This document shows, piece after piece, positions 56,151 to 64,000 of a stretch of DNA of 64,000 nucleotides. The stretch lies in contig CP136065.1 of assembly GCA_032622095.1 (NCBI GenBank), forward strand, positions 209,166,151 through 209,230,150. Reading direction: 5' to 3'. Numbering within the stretch: the stretch's first letter is position 1; every line of letters starts with the position of its first letter. Source of the stretch: Siphonodentalium dalli (taxonomy: Eukaryota > Mollusca > Scaphopoda > Gadilida > Siphonodentaliidae). Below the pieces are notes generated by a model. The model had not been told where the DNA came from. It made no database searches and saw only the letters and a program-made list of their open reading frames with translations. Made by a program: the position numbers and the translations under genes.

Positions 56151-57090
56151 TGTGTGAAAATTAAACCAAAAAAAATAAATTCCATGATGGCGTCCAATAT
56201 GGACTGCCTAATTCTGCTCCAAAACATGTTTATTGAATATATGGTTGTTTATTGGGGGAAACTGATTATTTCAATGATATTTTCATTAACTGCATGGGAT
56301 CCAAAACCCGACTTACGGGAGCTCGCTTCGTGCACGACTGTATCTTAAGCATATGTGCATATTTAATGAGCCAACAATTGGAATCCAAATAGAGAAGATT
56401 GGCACGTCGACCCTGCGCATAGACATCATTGATGATCTCTATGGGAATCAAAATTGACATTTAATAGACAATTTCGATTAACCGCAATAACTTAAGGAAT
56501 CTCTAATTATGATTAAGCCCAATGAGAATGCAATAAGACATTTCTTATTACCCTTAACCGCAATTACTTCCCATTGCACTTTAGCACAATTAATATCTCT
56601 CCCCCCCCCCCAACAGCTTATCAATACCACTCAGGACAGTGGGTGTTTTTCCTCAATTAATTGAATTTCTTGTTAGTGACCATAAATCTATACCTTCGGT
56701 TTTGCCGAATAACCGAACAAATGTTGTCAACTGTTTCCACGTTTATTCTCACTTATACCGTGTTTATATCCGTTTTATCCTATTTGTTGTTGTGTATTGC
56801 ATTACTTTGATAAAGTCTGCGCTCGTGTTATTCTCACAAAAGGTAATGCGTATTTACATTTCACAATTCCGCCTTACAGTCTGCGAGTGCGACGGAAAAA
56901 ATTTCCACATGTCCGAGCGCCATTGGCATTGATTCCTTAAATACGAGACTATTTAATCGAATGAGGTCAAATATTCGCATATAACTTGACTCATATGTTA
57001 TTCTGCACAATTCTGGCCAGTGCCGACTTTCATTTCGCATTACTTTCGTTTTTATCGAAATATAACCGTTTTCTATGGAGATTCCCATGT
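56151..57090. other. No recognised feature; C11 run
   Basis: TTAACCGCAAT strings (56,477; 56,555) faintly resemble the TATG MITE subterminal motif. A run of about 11 C is near 56,602. Confidence 0.4.
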
Positions 57091-58055
57091 AAATTTGTTC
57101 AACCAAAAAAATTCATAGTTTTGCCAATTTCAAGCTAGTTTAATACTTTATAGCATGGTCAGGGCATAATCTGGCCTATCGAGTGATGGTAGACGTTCCT
57201 TCAGTGTGCACAACAAATATTTGGTCCCAACGAAGCAGGCTAAAATCCTGAAATTTGTCAATTGACTTTGAGTGTGAAGAAAATATTCATTTAAACTTCC
57301 AAAATTGGTTGAAATATGCTCAACAAAATTCAGTTGAATGGTGACATTATTTATAGTCACCGACTAACTTCCACGATGAATAAAATTTGTTTTTATTGAT
57401 GACAATTATGTCGCGAGTCATAAAAATTTTAATTTTCTGAAGAAAAAAAATTCATTGTTTCGCCAATTTCAAGCTAGTATTGAGCATGGTCAGGCCATTA
57501 CATATAATGATTAAGATTGCTAAAGAACTGAAATAATGAAATGGGAAACTTTTACTGACATCTGGTAAGGATTGAGGAGCAGATGCTAGAGGCCCCCACC
57601 CCCACCCCCATGGAAGACGGAATACCACTTAACACAGAAGTTGGAATACGGAATACCATATGGAATACATACAAATATATGAAAACTTCATTTTTTGGAA
57701 GGTCGGCGTACGAATACCGGTATTTTTGGAATACCGAATACCTCCTAACAGAGGGGCCGGAAATACCGCGTACCTCATAACAGGGCATGGAATACGGCAT
57801 ACGAAAAAGGGGGGTGGGGGCCTCATGCTATGGAGCCTCCGAGCCTCCCAATATATTGTCTGCTCCACATCTCAATAGAATTCAACAACATTCAGTTGAA
57901 TGGTGACATTATTTATAGTCACCGACTAACTTCCACGATGAATCAAATTTGTTTTTATTGGTGACAATTTATGTCGCGAATCATAAAAATGTAAATTTTC
58001 TGAAGAAAAAAAATTCATTGGTTTGCGAATTTCAAGCTAGTTTATAGCGAACATG
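57091..58055 (+). repeat. Direct repeat F, units about 563 bp apart
   Basis: AACATTCAGTTGAATGGTGA-like, CACCGACTAACTTCCACGAT and AATTTCAAGCTAGT strings occur at 57,325-57,500 and 57,888-58,055, with a partial unit near 57,100-57,140. The small MITE at 57,589 sits between the two units. Confidence 0.8.
57583..57830. mobile_element. GC-ended MITE with 6-bp TSD
   Basis: ATGCTA at 57,583-57,588 and 57,825-57,830 flank a 236-bp element with ends GAGGCCCCCACCCCC and its mirror. The interior is rich in GGAATACGGAATACC-type repeats. A 6-bp duplication is unusual; the superfamily is not assigned. Confidence 0.82.
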
Positions 58056-58279
58056 GGAACCAAGGTACAATTTATGCCATTTAGGCACACTTCAGAGTGA
58101 AATCTGGGCTTATATTTCGGCGAGAATCCAAATCTAGATTCTCGCAAATTACCCTGGATTCTCATGAAAAAGTATATATGGATTCTCGCAAAATCAGATG
58201 AAATATATGCCCTAGTGGAAATATAGCAAATCGTTTAATGCTTTAGAATTTTTTTTTTCGGAGATTTATATATATGTTT

Positions 58280-58670
58280 AAAGACATATTATGGAATTTG
58301 TCGGGAGCGAGAAATTGATAAGTTAGTGCTCAGGCACTTTTCCAACGTGGGGAATGTTATCATTCTACTAACATCACTGAAAATTTCCAAAAAGATCTAC
58401 CACACCACTTCATATAGAACATCGTCTGAACTACTCCAAATTGTAAATATTTACATCTCGATTCGGGGCGCAACTATCGGCTGTAATTAAACAAAAATCA
58501 TTTTGCCATCGAGAGTCATTGCATTTAACTAATATATAAGAATGACGTTGTGTAACATCCATTTGGATTAATATTCGTAACAAATAACTACTTTGAGAAA
58601 GATTATTCTTAATTTCTATTTATTTGATCACTCTGCCCGGTGTCTGCCGGAGTGTTTCACATCACTTTAA
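58280..58670 (+). repeat. Dispersed repeat C, copy 2
   Basis: Direct relative of 50,690-51,090 with small indels; same order of landmark strings. Confidence 0.78.
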
Positions 58671-58774
58671 TCAAGGAAGACTGTTAAGAAAAACTGCATT
58701 TCAAGACCACCAAACAACTTTCCTTTTTAGGGCCACCACATCTTCCAAATATGTACTTCTTCCATTTTGCTATC

Positions 58775-59290
58775 AAAGACCGAAAAATGTCGTTAAACTA
58801 GAGATCCAAATACCCCCTAAGGGCCCCTCTATCTTGAGATATTAAAGACCGAAAAATGTCGTTAAACTATAAAGACCGAAAAATGTCGTTAAACTAGAGA
58901 TCCAAATACCGCCTATATCTTGAGATATTATAAAGACCGAAAAATGTCATTAAACTATTAATTGTTGTTGCTGTTGTTTATTAGGGTTTATCGTCATTCT
59001 AGCCGCTAGGCCACACACGACGTTGTCAATTTTACGGGTGGAGGAAAGACCACGCAGAGGCTCAATTTCACCGGGAAGTTGTTCCACTGCGTGTAGAAAC
59101 CATGGACCCCCGGAAAGCAATTGACAAACTTGCCCAGATACACGATTCCGGTCACCCTCCCTATGGTGGGGTTAGAACCAGCTTCGTCAGCGCTGGACGG
59201 CCTGGGACGACGTAATTCACCTGGCACTCTACCGACTGGACCACCGGGGGCCCCTATTAAACTGTTAAAGACCGAAAATGTCGTTAAATT
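58775..59290 (+). repeat. Array of 25-bp AAAGACCGAAAAATGTCGTT units
   Basis: AAAGACCGAAAAATGTCGTT with AAACT occurs at about 58,776, 58,843, 58,871, 58,933 and 59,265, some with a 40-bp link (AGAGATCCAAATACC). The SINE is inserted between the last two units. A variant is at 60,555. Confidence 0.85.
58949..59263 (-). mobile_element. tRNA-derived SINE with TSD ATTAAACT
   Basis: On the minus strand it starts near 59,255 with GGTGGTCCAGTCGGTAGAGT (A box TGGTCCAGTCGG, complement of 59,232-59,243) and has a B box GGTTCTAACCCC (complement of 59,168-59,179). It ends near 58,957 with GACGATAAACCCTAATAAAC and a CAACAGCAACAACAA tail. ATTAAACT flanks it at 58,949-58,956 and 59,256-59,263. The box spacing is longer than in a tRNA, so it is a SINE and not a functional tRNA gene. 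Confidence 0.85.
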
Positions 59291-59299
59291 GTAAAGTTT

Positions 59300-60480
59300 G
59301 AGCTTTTGCCATGGCTTTGTCGTCCGTGTGTATGTGTGTACGTAAGGCGTCAACAATGCAGGCTACAGGTCGTACCTTTGGTCGGATCATTATGAAATTT
59401 GTCATAGCTGTTGACATCAACATTTAGACCAGATTATTAATTTTGGGATCATTCGGAAAAAAAACATGGCCGCCAGTGGCCATCTTGGATTTCAAAATTC
59501 AATCCATTAGCACGGGCTACAGTTCGTAATGTTTGTCTGATCATCATGAAATTTGTCAAGAATGTTAATAATGACATGTAGATGGGAACGAGTCCTTTTG
59601 GGGTCATTCGGCCAAAAAACATGGCCGCAGCAGCCATTTTGGATTTTAGTCTTTATATGACTAAATCTTTAGCACGGGCTACAGGTCTTAACTTTAGTCT
59701 GATCATCATAAAATTTGTCATGGCTGTTAAAATTGGAATGTAGATGGGAACGAGTCATTTTGGGGTCATTCGGACAAAAAACATGGCCGCCAGTGGCCAT
59801 CTTGGATTTCAAAATTTAATCCATTAGCACGGGCCACAGGTCGTACTGTTTGTCTGATCATCATGAAATTTGTCATGGATGATAATATTGACATGTAGAT
59901 GGGAACGAGTAATTTTGGGGTTATTCGGCCAAAAAACATGGCCGCCAGCAGCCATCTTGGATTTTACTCTTTGTGTGACTAAATTCTTTAGCACGGGCTA
60001 CAGGTCGTACTTTCAGTCTGATCATCATAAAAATTGTCAAGAATGTTAATAATGACATGCAGATGGGAACGAGTCATTTTGGGATGATTTGACCCAAAAA
60101 CATGGCCGCCAGCAGCCATCTTGGATTTTACTCTTTGTATGACTAAATTCTTTAGCACGGGCTACAGGTCGTACGTTCAGTCTGATCATCATAAAATTTG
60201 TCAAGAATGTTAATAATGACATGTAGATGGGAACGAGTCATTTTGGGATCATTCGGCCAAAAAACATGGCTGCCAGCAGCCATCTTGGATTTTACTCTTT
60301 GTATGACTAAATCATTTAGCACGGGCTACAGGTCGTACCTTTAGTCTGATCATCATGAATTTTTTCATGGCTGTTGAAATTGGAATGTAGATGAGAATGA
60401 GTCATTTTGGGGACATTCCGACAAAAAAACATGGCTGCCAGCGGCCATCTTGGATTTCCAAATTCAATTCTAAATCTTTC
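59300..60480 (+). repeat. ~160-bp tandem repeat, seven units
   Basis: Units carry ATGGCCGCCAGCGGCCAT (a palindromic core), CTTGGATTT, TTAGCACGGGCTACAGGTCG, CTGATCATCATGAAATTTGT and GGGAACGAGTCATTTTGGGG. The core lies at about 59,466, 59,621, 59,782, 59,938, 60,102, 60,266 and 60,431 (155-165-bp spacing). Frames are not maintained. One unit is at 27,150-27,300. Confidence 0.9.
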
Positions 60481-61734
60481 CATTCATTGCTCATCACACA
60501 AATTTAACTTCTTCTCAAAGTTGAGCTACAGTGTCATTGACACTTTCATTTGAGACATTAAAGAACGAAATATGTCGTTACACCATTAATGATCATTAAT
60601 ACATAATTTGTGTTTATGAAAGTCTGGTACAGACAGTTTGTTTCCAGTACATATTCATTGGAACGTAAACAATTATTCTCTGACAAATCATGTTAATATT
60701 GCCTTTCGTTACTGGTTTCCTTGACTCACATATCTCTCACTTCTTAATACTTATAATTAAAACAAATGTTCTGTGTTTTGTGTCACTTCTTAATAGCATT
60801 CTGTATTCTGCTATTGAAAAGAAAAACAGTTGTAGTATACCTTAAAGGTATGAAGGCCTTGGTGGGTATCATGTGAACATATTTCCACCGCTACAAACGA
60901 AATAATATTCAAATATAGACAGACTTTGTTAATATACAAATGAGAAATATCTCATAAACATTATGTTATAGTCGTAAATTTGCCGACTGTTATGTAAACA
61001 AAGCATAAAAAAGTTACTTTCCTGGTGTTTCTTTATATTATGATGGTAAACATAAAGAGCGTTCTTTGTTGCTCAATTCCTTATTTGGAAATAATAAAGA
61101 GCGTTTATACCATTTGTGTGTGATTAGCCAGTAGCATTATGCTGCCTTCTATAACACAATCAGACTCTTGTTTAGGTAAAATTTAGTAGGTCTTTATGTA
61201 AGCATGATGTTTAAGGGATTACAGTGCTCATGAAACAACAAAACTCTATCGGAAAGCCACCCCTATTGTGATCACAATAATCCAAGTCCCATAAAAATCG
61301 CGTAATAATTAAGCCGAGAAATAAATAAATAATACCGCCACCGGTTGTCGGCTATCTCCGTCGCAAAACCTCGCATGACGTCAAGCGAGGTAAACTAATT
61401 AAAAACACGGAATCGGAGTTATTTGTGTCTACCTATATGACGATGGAAAATCCGGAATAGACATCAGCTCGTGAGCGTGATGGAATTACTGCGGGGCATA
61501 TCAATAGCATTGTGTACACATGGTTAATTGTCATCGCGCGGTGAGTTATATTCACTTGTGATTTGTCTTAAGCGCTGTTTGGAAAGTTATTGTTTTGACA
61601 AAAAAACTATAGAAGGCCGATTGAGCGGGGTAGGTAACACTTTCGTGTCAAAAATAAAGCTTATAAAAACATGAGCAGGCATGTGAACTCTATTCGGGCG
61701 CGTGTTCACGATGTTGTTTTAATTTTCCGTATAT

Positions 61735-61953
61735 ATGCCCCGAGTGTCCCGTATTTACAATCATTCATTCGTAACATTGCCATATAAATGCAGTGTTTTC
61801 GGCTGTGGTCGGTCTAGTGACTCTCAGTTAGGTATAATGCTGTATTCATTTCCAAACGATGTTCGTTTACGTGCCATTTGGCGGGATTTCTGTGGGAAAC
61901 CCGTTGCGCAATCATCAGAAACCGATTACATATACCAAATAAAGAGCGTTTAA
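61735..61953 (+). CDS. THAP domain (transposase N-terminus, truncated)
   Basis: 73-codon ORF. Residues 18-55 show the THAP (C2CH zinc-finger DNA-binding) pattern: KCSVFGCGRSSDSQLG with C-x4-C, then LYSFPND with the conserved F-P, and RLRAIWRDFCGK with the conserved Trp. The later C-x2-H-F half is missing because the frame stops after TDYIYQIKSV; it may be lost or lie in a further exon. Kolobok and P transposases carry such N-terminal domains. The context inside a transposon makes a host THAP gene unlikely. The native start may be the first ATG, which leaves a 17-residue lead. Confidence 0.75.
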   Translation: MPRVSRIYNHSFVTLPYKCSVFGCGRSSDSQLGIMLYSFPNDVRLRAIWRDFCGKPVAQSSETDYIYQIKSV

Positions 61954-62069
61954 TTTGACAAGTCAGTCATGGTTACGAATACATACAATTGCAGTTAAAG
62001 TGGAGAGTATGTTGAATACATCACGATAACAACTATTCTTAGTCGATTCCCCATTTCCTTCACCATGGC

Positions 62070-62132
62070 TCCATAAAGAGCGTTCCATGTTAAGAGTTTT
62101 CCTAATATGGTACGAATAAAAAGAGTTTAATA
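62070..62132 (+). repeat. AAAGAGCGTT module inside THAP element
   Basis: ATAAAGAGCGTT, TTTTCCTAATATGG and AATAAAAAGAGTTT in the same order as in the MITEs. Further single boxes are at 61,940 and 62,634 (reverse). Confidence 0.7.
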
Positions 62133-63052
62133 AAGCGGAAATTGCTATGACTTGGAAGGATATATAAAGCATGCATATCGGAAGTTCGTGTACATGTATT
62201 GACCTGTATTGGTGTAATCAGTAAAACAAATCACGATGACAACTGTTCTAAGTCGAGTCCCTAAAAGTGTTATATATATATGATTGGATGTTTATAACCC
62301 TATTGTTATGCGTAATTGCCACATAGAGGTCGATTTATGACCTGGATATTCAATAGACCGCATCGCTAGAGTGCTAATTTAATAGGTCAATAACGATGCA
62401 TAGATGTAGTGAATTTCCATCAGTGACAGTCGGCTAGATTGTTTTGGGGTGGGGGAAGCAATATTCCGAAATATATATAAACACCATATTGCCCAAATAA
62501 TTACATGATTCATAACCAAGGAAAAATGAACATATCATATTGGTAATGAATGACTTGATTATAATTGATTAAATCCGACAGCAATAAACCAATTGTGTGT
62601 TGTTTTACCACGTTACGATAATTAAAACGAAACGCTCTTTATTGACACACGACTAATGGCATCTGGAAATTGGAATGTTTACGAGATGATAATTGCCTAA
62701 TAACTGTGCAAGTCTTCGCGTATATATGCAATCTTGATATGCATATATAATATAACTTGGACTATTCCGGTAACGAAAAATATATATAAACACGAGCACC
62801 CGTTTATATAGATAAATGCGCGCAAAACTGAATAATATACGGGCATGGCTTTATAGTAACAACACATCGCGATACATATAATAATAGTAATAATAACACG
62901 ATAAAGATCGACATTTAATTACGAGAAAGGCGATGTTTCGGCGAAGTTTTGCATTCGCAGTGTGATAACGCGACAATCGTCAAAGGCCGCGATCGACTGC
63001 ATGCAAACTTAAAATACCGCCGTCGCGTATCTATGCGTTGTCAATGAGTTAC

Positions 63053-63122
63053 CACGTGATCGATCACGTGCTATGCTTCTGTTTACATGTGACAATCACG
63101 TGATCGGGCTGATGATCACGTG
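63053..63122. promoter_or_regulatory. Cluster of four CACGTG E-boxes
   Basis: CACGTG at 63,053, 63,065, 63,097 and 63,117, each next to GAT/ATC, within 70 bp (background expectation about one per 4 kb). bHLH factors bind this core in animals; function here is inferred only. Confidence 0.5.
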
Positions 63123-64000
63123 ACTTCGTCTACAACAAAATCTTCGGCTAACTTCGGAATTTTTTTGAATCGTTATAAAAATAACGATTGGCGGCCGAAT
63201 ATTAGATTATATGCGCCCAATGGACATTTTATATATATATTATCGGTATATTGAAAGAAAATAATATTGTTTTTTTCAGGACCGTATTCCTTTAAGGGAT
63301 AGTGATCGTATATTTGAACCAAAATGTATGCGTTTTAATATTGATCTGTTTACGGTGTTTGGAACAAATATTTTCGACAACTAAACCCTCTCGTCCCTTT
63401 TATATAATTAATATAACATCCCTCATCCAATAATCTCCAAATTGCATATCTAATTTCAATCCTAGTTACACGTCACACCGCCCCTCATCATTTGCCAATT
63501 GTACACCCTTTTTTGCTGCTTCTGTTGCAACTGCTCAATCCCCGCTGATCTGTTATTAATGAACCAAACAATTAACATGTCAACACACTCTGGCCTGCCA
63601 ATGCTACAGTGTATAAACGTAACGGGGCAAATATGCATATTATATTGACAGCTAACGAGAACATTCATCACCAATAATCTGCTCACCCCTTTCAGTCGAT
63701 ACGATAGAAACTAAACGATTTGTTACTTCTAATTACCCGTACTTAATTACACTACTTGCGTGTTAATAAAGTACGACACCCCCCCCCAATCACAACTAAA
63801 GGTGAAACATGGGATTTAGAACATTAATATTCACTCTTACACAGTTCCACATTCAAGGTGTGTCTTGTGTAATCGTATGTCAGTTGTAACGTTGTGAAAC
63901 CGCAACCGAACTGAATTATTCTATTGCTAAATAGTTCATGGGTGACCTGATGCATGCATCTTAGTTTTCTTGTATATCTTATCGATGAAAAGAGTAATAA

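Larger units (their letters stand above)
61211..63295 (+). mobile_element. THAP-encoding DNA transposon (Kolobok- or P-like), degenerate
   Basis: Inserted in MITE member 5. TTTAAGGGAT is present at 61,210-61,219 and 63,291-63,300. This can be read as TTAA duplication (element 61,215-63,291, ends gGGATTACAGTGC and aGGAATACGGTCC), or as an 8-10-bp duplication. The TTAA reading gives better-paired ends and points to Kolobok; the longer duplication would point to P-like elements. It encodes a THAP domain at 61,735 but I see no downstream catalytic region, so it is probably internally deleted. It also carries an AAAGAGCGTT module (62,070-62,132), a CRE in a hairpin (61,369-61,390) and four CACGTG sites (63,053-63,122). 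Confidence 0.78.
60842..63411 (+). mobile_element. TTAA-M family MITE, member 5, split by THAP element
   Basis: Starts TTAAAGGTATGAAGGCC (60,842) and ends CTCTCGTCCCTTT (63,400), followed by a ~9-bp insertion before TTAA (63,408-63,411). AAAGAGCGTT module at 61,051-61,107. Interrupted at 61,215. Confidence 0.82.
60692..63974 (-). repeat. Inverted duplicate segment A', copy 2
   Basis: Reverse complement of 27,743-29,628. It carries MITE member 5 (equivalent to member 3), an empty TTAA (60,757-60,760) where member 4 sits in the other copy, and the THAP transposon. Confidence 0.85.

Noticed and set aside
59168-59243. Minus-strand tRNA gene
   Set aside because: A and B boxes are present, but the spacing is too long, there is no acceptor stem, and a body, tail and target duplication identify a SINE.

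Overview
The window reads as animal genomic DNA that is AT-rich, with no detectable host gene and a dense, layered mix of transposable elements. Longest open frames are retroelement fragments (RT, gag-like zinc knuckles), one 73-codon THAP frame and one cysteine-protease-like frame. The style (TTAA-specific MITEs, elements with tandem ~150-190 bp cores next to (GTCC)n tracts, jockey/CR1-like LINEs, tRNA-SINE) suggests a marine invertebrate, most likely a lophotrochozoan such as a mollusc. That assignment is inference from repeat style, not from a diagnostic gene.

Layout. 1-0.3 kb: 170-bp tandem repeat. 0.9-7.9 kb: one old LINE ORF2, interrupted by a (GTCC)n element (1.24-1.97 kb) and by a 4.62-kb DNA transposon (2617-7239). 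The transposon has 448-bp nearly identical terminal inverted repeats that begin with CACAGTG and is flanked by a 5-bp duplication. This is the signature of the Transib/RAG-like group and the most notable object here; two further elements lie inside it. 9.4-13.5 kb: several TTAA-flanked and hairpin MITEs. 17.8-18.6 kb: an element with an 8-bp target duplication. 19.8-22.9 kb: a piggyBac-like MITE holding paired hairpins, then a 2.36-kb CACTA-like element inserted into a palindrome. 23.6-25.6 kb: long hairpin and (GGAC)n tandem element. 27.7-29.6 kb: a segment present inverted at 60.7-64.0 kb. 29.9-30.3 kb (minus): a C76/herpes-tegument-like cysteine-protease frame. 30.8-31.6 kb: a repeat present inverted at 53.2-53.7 kb. 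33.5-35.8 kb: a jockey-like RT broken by a retroposed insert with 15-bp duplication. 37.3-38.0 kb: gag-like CCHC remnant. 38.9-42.1 kb: second copy of the CACTA-like family and hairpins. 43-52 kb: assorted MITEs, a second retroposed copy, minisatellites. 54.5-56.1 kb: TA-flanked MITEs, three in an exact 175-bp tandem array. 57-60.5 kb: small MITE, minus-strand SINE, seven-unit ~160-bp tandem repeat. 60.7-64.0 kb: inverted copy of 27.7 kb, carrying a 2.08-kb THAP-encoding transposon.

The elements do not form a pathway. They form a relative-age record: LINE, then Transib-like insertion, then the MITEs inside it; TTAA MITEs, then segment duplication, then further MITE and THAP insertions. Paralogous empty sites and reading frames that rejoin across insertions give boundaries from sequence alone. 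All alignments were made by eye, so coordinates may be off by a few bases except where target duplications fix them.
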